Positions 1 through 9,268 of a stretch of 39,857 nt of DNA are shown one piece after another. The stretch is from Sphingobacteriia bacterium (GTDB lineage: Bacteria > Bacteroidota > Bacteroidia > B-17B0 > Aurantibacillaceae). Positions within the stretch are counted from its first letter, which is position 1, and each line of letters begins with the position of its first letter. Under the pieces are notes generated by a model, which did not search any database, was not told the origin of the DNA, and worked only from the letters and a program-made list of their open reading frames with translations. Both the position numbers and the translations under genes were made by a program. The stretch is taken from the NCBI GenBank assembly GCA_009927275.1, contig RFNG01000152.1, positions 1 to 39,857 on the forward strand, read 5' to 3'.

Positions 1-197
1 GGCTGGTGAAGCCCGTAAGACGTAGACCGCAAAGCTAGAAGGGCAAAAAAAATATCCTGAAAAAAATACAATTAGTTCTATGAATTTGGAATTGGTGTAT
101 CCATAAATATTATTACTTAAAACTAGCGGTTTTATATACAATTTTATACCCACAGAATAATAAAATTTTACATACGTAATGGTTTTATTGTTTAAGT
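1..197. other. Window edge, no gene assigned
   Basis: The first ~45 bases are clearly richer in G+C than the very AT-rich stretch that follows up to the stop of the hydrolase gene. They may be the tail of a gene cut by the window edge: on the plus strand one frame stays open to a TAG at 23-25 (ending GEARKT) and another to a TAG at 36-38 (ending RRRPQS). A GCCC at 11-14 could pair with GGGC at 41-44, so a structured RNA end is also possible. I recognise neither a protein family nor an RNA family. Bases 46-197 hold nothing I can name. Confidence 0.2.
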
Positions 198-1130
198 TTA
201 AATAGATTTTAAAAATTTTCGTAAAGCTTTTTTAAAACCAGAATGTAATTCTAATTGCACATTACTATATTCAAGAATTTGTTTTTTTTTATCTAAAGTT
301 TTGCTTTTTGTTAAAACATGATTCATTTTATGTACTAAGTGTAATTCTGCATTTGTAAATGCAGCATGTAATTTTTCAGCATCATTTACACCAATTTGAA
401 TATCATAATCACCTTGTATAATAAGTACCTTTGCTTTACATTTTTGAGCTTCCCGTTGCGGATCTATGGCAAACCAGGATATAAGATAGGGCTGTACATC
501 CGGACGAAAAAGAGCGTAAAATAATATTGGAACATTGGCAATACGTTTTCCGGTTTTAAGCGAATCTATCATAGGAAAAACCAGTTTTTTTACTTTTTCA
601 GGCAAAATGGTTAATTGTTCTTTTAGGATGGTATCTGCCGGACGTCCAGCTCCGCTGACACTTATTAAGTAGTTTAATTCGGGATGCATATTCATACATT
701 GAAGTGCTACAAGTGCACCTTCACTGTGTCCTAGCAAAATAATATTTTTAAATCCGGCTGAGTCCTTAGCCCAAGTAATCCATTCATGTAAATCATTAAC
801 ATATTGGCTGAACTGTAATTGCGCTTCAGATTCTAGGCCTAAATCACTTTTTCCAACACCACGTTTGTCTATTCGTAAACTTGAATAACCCAGCTGATTT
901 AAATATTCTGCAATTTTTAAATAGCAATTACTTTGCATGCCCTCTTGATTTCCATTACGATCTGTAGGACCTGAGCCGGGATGTATTATTACCAAACCCG
1001 AAGCGTGTTTTGTGCGCATTAGTGTACCATAAAGTTCCGCCTGATTAACTCGAATGGTAACCTCATGGGAGTTTTGTGCAAAATTGCAAAAGGAAATAAA
1101 AAGTAGATAAAACAGAATGAAGCGCTTCAT
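198..1130 (-). CDS. Secreted alpha/beta hydrolase (serine aminopeptidase S33-like)
   Basis: A 310-residue protein with an N-terminal signal peptide ending near residue 18 (FCNFAQ), so it should act in the periplasm or outside. The GSGPTDRNGN segment (residues 52-61) is typical of a Bacteroidota alpha/beta hydrolase family related to serine aminopeptidases. The nucleophile elbow is GHSEG with Ser136; the likely acid lies in GDYD (Asp241 or Asp243) and the base is His271 in MNH. All catalytic parts are present and the length is normal for the family. The substrate cannot be told: peptidase, esterase and lipase activities all occur in this fold. The gene is transcribed away from a tiny secreted protein starting 23 bases upstream. 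Confidence 0.85.
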   Translation of the reverse strand: MKRFILFYLLFISFCNFAQNSHEVTIRVNQAELYGTLMRTKHASGLVIIHPGSGPTDRNGNQEGMQSNCYLKIAEYLNQLGYSSLRIDKRGVGKSDLGLESEAQLQFSQYVNDLHEWITWAKDSAGFKNIILLGHSEGALVALQCMNMHPELNYLISVSGAGRPADTILKEQLTILPEKVKKLVFPMIDSLKTGKRIANVPILFYALFRPDVQPYLISWFAIDPQREAQKCKAKVLIIQGDYDIQIGVNDAEKLHAAFTNAELHLVHKMNHVLTKSKTLDKKKQILEYSNVQLELHSGFKKALRKFLKSI

Positions 1131-1153
1131 TTTAAAATTTGCATATTTGAACT

Positions 1154-1423
1154 ATGGCTTACAAATATCTGATTTTACTTTCTTTTACAAGTATTTATAT
1201 GAAGTTGCAAGCCCAAGAGGCGTTTTTTAAAGAATCACATGCGCACAAGCGATTATGGCGTAAGGTGTTTAAACATAAAAGGGAAGCGTATAATCCCTAT
1301 TTGGAAAAAAAGGCATCAAAAAAACCCAGTGCACAGTTACAACACGCAAATCATGCCAATGACGCTAAGATGAAACGCAAAGACCGCCGGCGTATGCGTA
1401 GGGCCAAACGGCATTTGCATTGA
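1154..1423 (+). CDS. Small basic secreted protein, hypothetical
   Basis: An 89-residue protein. Residues 1-20 form a signal peptide ending LQAQ; the mature part is short and extremely basic, rich in Lys, Arg and His, with the C-terminal ~20 residues mostly Lys/Arg (KRKDRRRMRRAKR). I know no family for it. A WRKVF...AY segment resembles the WRHLF...AW segment of the small secreted protein at 20.6 kb, so the two may be distant relatives. It could bind polyanions such as nucleic acid or LPS, but that is only a guess from charge. A promoter-like catatttg lies at 1142-1149, four bases before the ATG. The gene converges with the next one, with two bases between stop codons. Confidence 0.6.
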   Translation: MAYKYLILLSFTSIYMKLQAQEAFFKESHAHKRLWRKVFKHKREAYNPYLEKKASKKPSAQLQHANHANDAKMKRKDRRRMRRAKRHLH

Positions 1424-1425
1424 TG

Positions 1426-2055
1426 CTATTTTGAGGATTTCTGTTTTTTACGCCAATAATCTATAAATTCTGCCCATTTTACAGGATTTAAAAGATTGTT
1501 TACGGGTTGCTGGCCAGCAGAATAAATACGGGTATACTGATTTTGTAATTGATATAAATAATTTTCACCAGACTGCGCGGCGCTAAGCCGTTCACGGTAA
1601 GTTAATTCTTTTCGACTTAAATTTTGAGAAGCAAATTGCACCTCACTTGAGTTTAAATCCAGATTTAAAAAGGCCTGCCTAAAATCATCTTTACTGGGCC
1701 AGGGAAACACAGTTACTGCATCCAATTTAACAGTGTCTTGCTCTAGTACTTGTATGGCATAATAATACAATTGTGAAACGGTGTCAGGTATTTGATACGT
1801 TTGTGTTTTATGTGTTAATGAAGAAAATTCTATACGATCTCCAGGTTGTACCACCAGATTAAAAAAACCATAATAATCACTTCGGGTTCCCCGTTGTGAG
1901 CCTTTAACCATAACGGCAACGTATGGTAGCGGTTGTAAGCTGTCACGATCCATTACAACGCCCGAAAACTGTATAAGTTTAGGCGATTTTAGCTGGGCAT
2001 TGAGGCAACCCGAGTAAATACAGATAAATCCAATTAGAGCAAGCGCAAAACGCAT
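1426..2055 (-). CDS. Carboxypeptidase-regulatory-like (CarboxypepD_reg-like) domain protein
   Basis: A protein of 209 residues from the ATG at 2055; an upstream in-frame TTG at 2061 would add only two residues and makes a poorer start. A signal peptide is followed by a beta-sandwich of the CarboxypepD_reg-like type: FSGVVMDRDSLQPLPYVAV, then GTRSDYYGFF and the VQPGDRIEFSSLTHKT strand, roughly residues 30-105. This domain is usually found at the N-terminus of TonB-dependent receptors; here it stands alone with a ~100-residue Gln-rich tail, as in many short Bacteroidota envelope proteins of unknown role. A GACCTTTG box (2066 to 2059 on the minus strand) lies just ahead of the ATG. Confidence 0.7.
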   Translation of the reverse strand: MRFALALIGFICIYSGCLNAQLKSPKLIQFSGVVMDRDSLQPLPYVAVMVKGSQRGTRSDYYGFFNLVVQPGDRIEFSSLTHKTQTYQIPDTVSQLYYYAIQVLEQDTVKLDAVTVFPWPSKDDFRQAFLNLDLNSSEVQFASQNLSRKELTYRERLSAAQSGENYLYQLQNQYTRIYSAGQQPVNNLLNPVKWAEFIDYWRKKQKSSK

Positions 2056-2075
2056 GATCAAAGGTCATAAAATAT

Positions 2076-2106
2076 TTGAGTTATTGTTTAATTTGATTTA
2101 ATTTTA
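2076..2106 (+). promoter_or_regulatory. Putative promoter of the 2.1-kb gene and antiporter
   Basis: A TTG at 2076-2078 and TAATTTTA at 2099-2106 are 20 bases apart, close to the Bacteroidota TTG / TAnnTTTG arrangement with the last G replaced by A. The GTG start lies at 2111, so the leader would be almost absent. Confidence 0.35.
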
Positions 2107-2110
2107 TATA

Positions 2111-2788
2111 GTGTTAAAGCCTTTTTTTTTCATTTTAACAATATTTGTTTTTTTATTGCATGCTAAATCTCAATCAAGTTTACATGGGCCCTTTACTTTG
2201 GGCTATGGTCGCGTAAATGGTGTGGTGTACATGTCGCGAAATGTTGATATTGAAAACTCCGTTACCGGCAATGCCTATACCATGTTGTATACTTTTACAG
2301 ATATTTTCAGGGGTGAATTGTTATTTCAGCAATTTAAATCCTTTGATATGTTGCCTTCATGGAAACAGGTTAAGGCTCATGCATTAGAAATTAATATAAT
2401 GTGTATGGCACGAACAGCCTCGGGGTCTGTATTATTTTACCCCTTAGCAGGTTTAAGCTGGAATCGTTTTAATGCGTTTTATACTGGCATTCAAGATTAC
2501 ACACAAATGCGTAAATACAGCAAGCCGCTTACAACCTATAATTCTAATTGGCCGGGCTTTAATACAGGTGTTGGCGTGTCTTATTGTATAGGATCATGTG
2601 AATTAAGCCTGCAATATAAAATGCGCCTTGGGCAAACCTCACACATGAATGATTTTAACATTCAGGATGTTCAGTTTTCAATTTTTGCCTTTTATAACAT
2701 TCCTAAACTAATTAAAAGCTCTCCCCCAAATAAGGAGAAGTCACCCAAAACCAAACACCAGTGGTTTAAAGGAAGGTATTTTATATAA
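2111..2788 (+). CDS. Secreted/outer-membrane beta-barrel-like protein, hypothetical
   Basis: A 225-residue protein starting at a GTG (2111). It has a signal peptide ending LLHAKSQ and then alternating polar/aromatic stretches (FTLGYGRVNG, GLSWNRFNAFY, GVGVSYCIGSCELSLQYKMRLG, FSIFAFYNIP) that look like strands of a small outer-membrane barrel. The last ~25 residues are basic and prolinated. I recognise no named family. It sits five bases before the antiporter gene, so the two are probably cotranscribed; a TTG (2076-2078) and TAATTTTA (2099-2106) pair upstream could be the shared promoter. Confidence 0.55.
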   Translation: MLKPFFFILTIFVFLLHAKSQSSLHGPFTLGYGRVNGVVYMSRNVDIENSVTGNAYTMLYTFTDIFRGELLFQQFKSFDMLPSWKQVKAHALEINIMCMARTASGSVLFYPLAGLSWNRFNAFYTGIQDYTQMRKYSKPLTTYNSNWPGFNTGVGVSYCIGSCELSLQYKMRLGQTSHMNDFNIQDVQFSIFAFYNIPKLIKSSPPNKEKSPKTKHQWFKGRYFI

Positions 2789-2793
2789 CGGGT

Positions 2794-4899
2794 ATGAATT
2801 TTTGGTATCGGCATATGCCCCTAAATAATCCGGTTTTAGTTTTGGCTATTACGTTACTTATTATTTTATTATCGCCTTTACTGTATCGAAAATTTAGAAT
2901 TCCGGGAGTAATAGGATTAATTATTTCTGGGATTATTATTGGGCCACATGGTTTAAAAATTATTTCAAGTACAAGTAGTTTTGATTTTTTCTCAAAAACT
3001 GGCATGCTGTACATTATGTTTTTAGCAGGACTTGAAATTGATATGCAAGAGTTTTCAAAAAACAAAAATAAAAGCTTGATTTTTGGCATACTCACCTTTT
3101 GTATTCCCATTTTAATTGGATACGGTCTTTGTGTGTACTTTTTTCATATGGCGTTTTGGCCCTCATTACTTTTAGCCAGTATGTTCAGCACGCATACACT
3201 GATAAGCTACCCCATAGTGAGTCAAATGGGTGTTACTAAAAACCGGGCAGTGCAGGTTGCTTTTGGAGGCACTATAATTACCGATTCAGCAGTTTTAATT
3301 TTATTAGGAATAATTACAAATGCAGTAAAAGGGGATTTAAACGGTTCATTTTTTATTAAAACACTTTTTTCAATTAGCTCCTTGTTTATTATTGTTACGT
3401 TTTTAATACCACGCTTTAGCCGCTGGTTTTTTAAAGTACTCGATAATAATGCCGGATCGCATTATATATATGTATTAACCATTGTTTTTATTTCGGGGTA
3501 TTTTAGTGAGTTAGCTGGCGTGGAACCTATCATTGGTGCATTTTTAGCGGGTTTGGGCTTAAATCGTGTAATTCCGCACAATGGGCTTTTAATGAATCGT
3601 ATATTGTTTGTGGGCAATACGCTGTTTATACCGTTTTTTTTAATAAGCGCCGGTATGCTCGTAAATCCTTCGTTATTTATCAATGGGTATACGGCACTGG
3701 TGTTTGCAGCAATTTTAAGTTTAGCGGGGTTATTTACTAAATATATTGCAGCTGCTTTAACTGCGTGGTTTTATAAGTATACCAAGTTTGAGCGCCGCAT
3801 TCTTTTTGGATTAAGTGTTTCGCATGCAGCGGCAACGCTTGCCATCATTAAGGTGGGCTATGATTTAAAATTACTGGATATGCAAGTGGTTAACGGAACT
3901 ATTTTGTTAATTCTAATATCTTGTTTGGTAAGTTCATTTGTTACTGAAAAAGCAGCCCGAAACATTGCGTTAAATCAAAATGTAAATACCGACAAACCCG
4001 ATCAACATCACGGGCGGTATTTAATACCTATAAGTAATCCAGAAAACGTTCAGCGCTTGATGGAACTGGCACACATATTAAAGTCTAAAGATTCCAAGGA
4101 ACCTGTTTATCCCTTGTCGGTTATTGAAGATACTCCTAAAGCAAATCAGATTTTACAAACTTTGCGTAAATCAATTGATTACTATTCGGAGCCTTTAATT
4201 AATAGCGGTTATAGTATTGAACCCATTAAACGTATAGATGTAAATGTGATTGAGGGTATTATTGGTGCCGCAAAATCATATGACATATCGGATATTTTTA
4301 TAACGTATAAAAATATGCAGTCAACTACCAAATTTATATTTGGAAATGTACACGATGGTGTTATACAAAAGTCTGTACAAACAATTTGGCTTAACCGCTT
4401 ATTACAGCCGTTTACAAGTTATAAAGCCATTTATTTATGTATTACACCCCGAGCGTTGGCAGAACCCTCTTCGGGATATATTTCAAAATCACTTTGGCGT
4501 TTACTTTTACAATTTAAAGGACCTGTTTCGGTGTTTGCAGATAGTGAAACCTTGTTGGGTTTACAACAGTGGTTTCAGCGGTTTTCAGCGGCAAGCCTAA
4601 CAACAGGCCCATTACCAGATGCATTTTCTGAATTTGAGATACTTCAAGACACCTTGTTTTTATTTTGGAATGCCCGAGAACGTACCGTAAGCTATAATTA
4701 TACATTTGATACGATGGTACAGGGTTTTGTAAAACAATCGGATGTTAGAAGTTTTATTACATTGTATCCTGAAATATATATTGATCATGGGCAATTGGAC
4801 GATCTTGGCGTTTCAGAAATTGCCAATCCTAATTATCAAAGAATTCTTAATATTCCCGACCGGATTACAGAAATTTTTAAAACCGATGATGTAAAATAA
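2794..4899 (+). CDS. CPA2-family cation/proton antiporter with C-terminal USP-like region
   Basis: A 701-residue protein. Residues ~1-390 form the ~12-helix Na+/H+ exchanger domain of the KefB/CPA2 type: FRIPGVIGLIISGIIIGPHG in the second helix, MFLAGLEIDM, then the ITDSAVLIL segment holding the ion-binding Asp. Residues ~405-700 are cytoplasmic and resemble two degenerate universal-stress-type domains (GRYLIPISNPENVQRLMELA; KAIYLCITPR), as in many Bacteroidota antiporters, rather than the TrkA-N domain of KefB. It would exchange Na+ or K+ for protons at the inner membrane. An ATG at 2815 is an alternative start. Its stop is one base from the stop of convergent tamB. Ion specificity cannot be read from sequence. 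Confidence 0.88.
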   Translation: MNFWYRHMPLNNPVLVLAITLLIILLSPLLYRKFRIPGVIGLIISGIIIGPHGLKIISSTSSFDFFSKTGMLYIMFLAGLEIDMQEFSKNKNKSLIFGILTFCIPILIGYGLCVYFFHMAFWPSLLLASMFSTHTLISYPIVSQMGVTKNRAVQVAFGGTIITDSAVLILLGIITNAVKGDLNGSFFIKTLFSISSLFIIVTFLIPRFSRWFFKVLDNNAGSHYIYVLTIVFISGYFSELAGVEPIIGAFLAGLGLNRVIPHNGLLMNRILFVGNTLFIPFFLISAGMLVNPSLFINGYTALVFAAILSLAGLFTKYIAAALTAWFYKYTKFERRILFGLSVSHAAATLAIIKVGYDLKLLDMQVVNGTILLILISCLVSSFVTEKAARNIALNQNVNTDKPDQHHGRYLIPISNPENVQRLMELAHILKSKDSKEPVYPLSVIEDTPKANQILQTLRKSIDYYSEPLINSGYSIEPIKRIDVNVIEGIIGAAKSYDISDIFITYKNMQSTTKFIFGNVHDGVIQKSVQTIWLNRLLQPFTSYKAIYLCITPRALAEPSSGYISKSLWRLLLQFKGPVSVFADSETLLGLQQWFQRFSAASLTTGPLPDAFSEFEILQDTLFLFWNARERTVSYNYTFDTMVQGFVKQSDVRSFITLYPEIYIDHGQLDDLGVSEIANPNYQRILNIPDRITEIFKTDDVK

Positions 4900-4900
4900 A

Positions 4901-7900
4901 TTATTTTTTTGTAGCCTTTGATTTGCTTCGCGTTTCTATTTCTTTTAAATAAAATAAACCAATGCCCTGTGTATACGGACCACCAGTTGTTGTAATTTGA
5001 GTAATATCATTGGTTCGGTTAAATCCTTTTAATTTTAAATTCCCTTCGGGATGTAGTCGATATTCAATATTAACATCGCCAATCAATGAATTTGATAATC
5101 TGGAATCGGTTCGATTATAGCCAAATTCACCATCTATATTCAAACGGTTGTTAAAGAAATTTTTATTGATAGAAAAATCAAATGCATCTTTACTGCCGTT
5201 TTGATTGATTGGCCGATAATTTACCCCAAGTTTTAAGTCTTTTAAAATATTACCAAATGATTTATTTAACATGTTATTTAAGCGTTGACTTAAAAGTTCA
5301 CTGCCCGATGTTGCTGCTGCATTTTGAGCAGTGATTCCTCCACCGCTGTTTGTAAATAATTGAGGTTTAACAAAACTCTTAAACATTAAATAAGAAAACA
5401 CTTGTCGGTTAAGTTCTGTTTCATCCGACATAATGTTATCCACCATAGATTTAATATTACTGTTTAGGTTTTTAAATTCCAGTTTAAACCGAATATCGGG
5501 CTTCATCATGGTGCCGTTAAGTACAATTTGACATTCGGTGGGTACGCGGCTGGTAATAGTTGAATCATTAATTAATGGGGCAATAGAACAGTAATCGGCA
5601 TTGGTAGCTGTAGCTGTGATTATACCATTCATGGGATCGCCGTTCCATGTCATTTTACTACCGCGTACAAGCTGAAACGGTTTATCAATAACCTCTTCAA
5701 TTTTGTAGTTATAGCCTCCATCATCAATAGTATATTCGCCATTCATTGTAAACTCACCTTCATGTGAATAGTTTAGCTTTAAGTCACCATGTCCATTAAA
5801 TTTTATAAAATCTCTTTTTGATTGATCAATGTAAAAACGGTTGGCAAGTTCTTTATTGACTTTAAAATTCATCAAAAATGAAAACGTTTCACTTGGTTTA
5901 AACTTTGGTAAAGCGAGGGTATTGCTTTTAAACGTTACAAAACTTAAATCCGAACCCGAAGTGTAGGCATCGCTGTTAAATACAAATTGTGATAAGGGAT
6001 CGTTTTCGATACTGGCCATAAGATCCATACGATTTAAGCTGCCCGCTATTTTAAAATTACCCGTTCCAAAAACCGTACCGTAGTATAATTCATTTTGTAT
6101 TCTACTTGTGTTTAATACCATTGCGTTTTTAAAGTCGGCGTTTAAATTAATTTTATCAAATGTAAAATCCGTGTGGGTGGTTATTGCATGTAATGCACCA
6201 CAGGGTTTAGTAGTTGTAACTGTATCACTAAACATTAGGTTTTCCAGTTTTATGGCATTGGAACTTAGAATAATTTTACCGCTGATGGGAACATACATTA
6301 CATTAGTAAAATCTATTGAAACCCGGTTTTTTTTAGACGCTGAAATATCAAATGCCCCCCACATTTCAAGCTTGTTCCACGGGCCTTGTATACCGCCTAT
6401 ACCATTTATATCGGTATGATAAATACGTAAAATTTCAGTAAAGTACGGGTTAAGCCAAGTGGTAGGAAGTTCATTTACAGAGTAGGTTAACGATATAGGT
6501 AATGTTTGGGACGTGGGCTTGTAAATGGCATTAAATTGTAGCAACGATGGATTGTTGTTTTTAAAACACCATCCCTGACCTTGAAAAGCATCCAATTGAT
6601 CATTATATCCGAAGTGGCATTTTAAATCACCAAATGAAGTAGCATTTAGTTGTAATTCTTTACATATTAAACTTGCATCGAATTGTGGTGTATTATAGCG
6701 TTTATAAATATTAAAACGGCTGTTTAATACACCTGAAAATTGAAGGTAGTATGGTTTTAAATAGGGGTTTAAATTTTGTAATTGAAAATTATTTAAACTC
6801 ACCAATAGCGAATCACCGGGCAGGTTACCATATATGCCGTTAGCCGATAAAATTTGATTATTATGTTCTAAATTAAAATTATTAAGTCCAAATGTAAACT
6901 GGTTGTACCACCCATTACTTGATTGTTTTAAATTCCAAATTTGATTAAATGCTACAAATTTTAAAGCTTCAATATTAAAATTAACCTGATCATCATGAAA
7001 ATACACTAAACTCTCTATTACGCCAGCGCATATGGAATCAGCATAATCCTGATTAAAACGCGTTTTAATAGAGCCCTTATCTGCATGTTTTTGCGATTCA
7101 ATATTTAATTCCGTTAAGGTTTGATTAAAAGGCAGCTTTATGGCTTCAGCAGAAATGCGCGCATTAAAATTCGACATTAATTGAAGGTTTAATGCACTGC
7201 ACGCCAGTGTATTATATTCAATGTTGGATGCCTTAAATTGTATATAATTATCCTGTTTTCCTTCTTCGATTTTAATTTTAAGTTTTGAGCCGGCACTTAA
7301 AACTAATGGATTAAGGGGCTCAATAATTTGAGTTAAAAAATCTATAGAATGAAATGTTATGCCACAATTAAAAAATCGCGTATTTAATTTTTTAAAGACT
7401 GTTGTATCGGGAATATAAACGGATTGTAAAAACCTTGTACAAAATTCAGAAATGTTATTTCCTTTCCATGTTATATCCCCATGTAACATACCCGTCTTTA
7501 AATCTACTTGCATAAAATTTGCGTTGGATTTTATGTCTAAAAATTGTTCAAAGCGCTTAGTTGATTTTGAAGGCAGAACATGGAGTTCATTCATTTTAAT
7601 TTGCAACTCAAAACCATGGACGTTTTTATAAGTACCATCAATTATTACTTGTCCCGCAACATCCGAATTATTTATATACGGTAAATAGGCATGCAGGTTT
7701 AAAGAGTTAAAATCGAGTTTAGCATTTAGCTTAGAGCTTTTCGTATTATAGTTTAAAGAAAATTCAGAATTTACATGGGAGTCTACCACAGCGCCCTCTA
7801 CTTGTATGGAATTTGAATGTATACTTAAGGCATTTAGTTGTAAGGATTGCACTTGTAATGTTTGTATTTTCAATGCATTTAGGGTGCCATTTAAATCTAA

Positions 7901-9226
7901 AATAAAATTTTTACTATCCCCTTTTAAATTTAATATATCAACATGCGACGGACTTAGGTGAATGCTTTTTTTTGCATTTTCATAATTTGTAATATCAAGT
8001 GTTCCTTTTTGAAACTGAAATTGTTGTGAGGCATCAATATGTATACTTTGTTTGCTCTTAAGTTCTACGTAATTTGTTTTTAGTATGCCGTCCCATTTGA
8101 GTTGAGAGCGATTATAACTTACATCTCCCGTAAATTGATATAGATTACCTATCCATTCATCCAAAACGGTGTATAGTGAATCTGAAATGTAATTTTTAAT
8201 AAGATTCAGCTCGGCTTTTGCCTTCGTTGAATTTAATTCTGCTTTTTTAACTGCATAGGCAGAGTCAAGTAAAATTTCAAAACCTCCTTTTATAAAATTT
8301 GAGGGATTAATGATGGCCTGTAAGTTTGTGCTTATAATTTTAGATGCATTACACTTTATATTACCTTCTATTTGTACGCGGGTATGTTTGGGTTTTTTTC
8401 TTGTATTTAGTACGCTGTCTAATTCAAATAAATCAATGTATGAGCCCGATTTTAATGCCACAAACGACGCGTTTAAAAGATTATCGAATGTTATATGTGC
8501 TGTATCTGTTTGTATTTCAGAATAGGCTGTTTTTATATTTGCATGTTTACAAAATAACCCTTTTGAATAAAATGTAAATGCACCGTTTACATTATGAATA
8601 TCTATGAAATTGCTGCCGTTTAGAGCGAGTTTATAGAGTTGTAACCGAACATTGTTTTTGTACTCAAAATGGCCTTCACAATTAAGTTGCTTTGTTTTAT
8701 AAATAAGTTTTGTGGTATGCAGGTTTGGATGTAATTGCTTAATAACATCAATATTTTGCATATTTAAATTAAACGCCTTACAATCTATTAACCAGGGGGT
8801 AGATTGGTTTTTAGATGAATTTAGATAAAGGTCGAAATTATAGCTACCGTCTGCATAGGCAAGGGCGTGTAATTGCTTTGCTTTACAATTAAATGTGCGC
8901 AGTTTCAGGGTTTTAGCTTTAACATTCCAGTTTTGAATTTGACACGTTATATCGGCTTGAATAATAGTATCATTATTTTTACCGCAGAACACAAGATTTT
9001 TAATATTAATGGATTTATTAAGTGTAACATGTACCTTATCAAAACTTATTTTATAACCATAATTTGCATTTGCAACTTCGGTTATGCGTCTTAAAACATA
9101 AGTTTGAAATGTACTGTTAAACAAAAGTGTTATGGCCGCTGTAATTACAAAAATAAAAATACCCAATACAACCCGAAGCAAAGGTTTAAGCCAACTCTTT
9201 GATTTTTTTAACTGAGACGTATTCAA
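4901..9226 (-). CDS. tamB: Translocation and assembly module protein TamB (DUF490)
   Basis: A 1441-residue protein with one N-terminal membrane anchor (residues ~14-36), a very long repetitive beta-strand body and a C-terminal DUF490/TamB domain (about 1050-1430, with YNYKIEEVI, FQLVRGSKMTWNGDP, ITATATNADYC and the NGTMMKPDIRFKLEF segment). TamB-type proteins are AsmA-like bridges that span the periplasm and help outer-membrane protein assembly or move phospholipid to the outer membrane. The length and the Asn/Leu-rich body fit Bacteroidota members. The gene is divergent from tsaD with 42 bases between starts; a TAACTTTA box (9240 to 9233, minus) lies six bases before the ATG. The reading frame is intact over 4.3 kb. 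Confidence 0.9.
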   Translation of the reverse strand: MNTSQLKKSKSWLKPLLRVVLGIFIFVITAAITLLFNSTFQTYVLRRITEVANANYGYKISFDKVHVTLNKSINIKNLVFCGKNNDTIIQADITCQIQNWNVKAKTLKLRTFNCKAKQLHALAYADGSYNFDLYLNSSKNQSTPWLIDCKAFNLNMQNIDVIKQLHPNLHTTKLIYKTKQLNCEGHFEYKNNVRLQLYKLALNGSNFIDIHNVNGAFTFYSKGLFCKHANIKTAYSEIQTDTAHITFDNLLNASFVALKSGSYIDLFELDSVLNTRKKPKHTRVQIEGNIKCNASKIISTNLQAIINPSNFIKGGFEILLDSAYAVKKAELNSTKAKAELNLIKNYISDSLYTVLDEWIGNLYQFTGDVSYNRSQLKWDGILKTNYVELKSKQSIHIDASQQFQFQKGTLDITNYENAKKSIHLSPSHVDILNLKGDSKNFILDLNGTLNALKIQTLQVQSLQLNALSIHSNSIQVEGAVVDSHVNSEFSLNYNTKSSKLNAKLDFNSLNLHAYLPYINNSDVAGQVIIDGTYKNVHGFELQIKMNELHVLPSKSTKRFEQFLDIKSNANFMQVDLKTGMLHGDITWKGNNISEFCTRFLQSVYIPDTTVFKKLNTRFFNCGITFHSIDFLTQIIEPLNPLVLSAGSKLKIKIEEGKQDNYIQFKASNIEYNTLACSALNLQLMSNFNARISAEAIKLPFNQTLTELNIESQKHADKGSIKTRFNQDYADSICAGVIESLVYFHDDQVNFNIEALKFVAFNQIWNLKQSSNGWYNQFTFGLNNFNLEHNNQILSANGIYGNLPGDSLLVSLNNFQLQNLNPYLKPYYLQFSGVLNSRFNIYKRYNTPQFDASLICKELQLNATSFGDLKCHFGYNDQLDAFQGQGWCFKNNNPSLLQFNAIYKPTSQTLPISLTYSVNELPTTWLNPYFTEILRIYHTDINGIGGIQGPWNKLEMWGAFDISASKKNRVSIDFTNVMYVPISGKIILSSNAIKLENLMFSDTVTTTKPCGALHAITTHTDFTFDKINLNADFKNAMVLNTSRIQNELYYGTVFGTGNFKIAGSLNRMDLMASIENDPLSQFVFNSDAYTSGSDLSFVTFKSNTLALPKFKPSETFSFLMNFKVNKELANRFYIDQSKRDFIKFNGHGDLKLNYSHEGEFTMNGEYTIDDGGYNYKIEEVIDKPFQLVRGSKMTWNGDPMNGIITATATNADYCSIAPLINDSTITSRVPTECQIVLNGTMMKPDIRFKLEFKNLNSNIKSMVDNIMSDETELNRQVFSYLMFKSFVKPQLFTNSGGGITAQNAAATSGSELLSQRLNNMLNKSFGNILKDLKLGVNYRPINQNGSKDAFDFSINKNFFNNRLNIDGEFGYNRTDSRLSNSLIGDVNIEYRLHPEGNLKLKGFNRTNDITQITTTGGPYTQGIGLFYLKEIETRSKSKATKK

Positions 9227-9232
9227 GTTGCA

Positions 9233-9240
9233 TAAAGTTA
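9233..9240 (-). promoter_or_regulatory. Putative -7 box of tamB
   Basis: TAACTTTA on the minus strand, seven of eight positions of TAnnTTTG counting the final A as the mismatch, six bases ahead of the tamB ATG. No TTG at the expected distance is seen. Confidence 0.3.
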
Positions 9241-9268
9241 CTACTTTTACACTTGTAATGCTCAGGTT

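Noticed and set aside
2781-3110. 109-residue minus-strand ORF over the antiporter start
   Set aside because: Antisense to conserved transmembrane helices of the antiporter; no leader and no recognisable features.
8310-8577. Plus-strand ORFs inside tamB
   Set aside because: Antisense to a clearly coding 4.3-kb frame, Cys/Phe-rich and without family features; shadows of the real gene.
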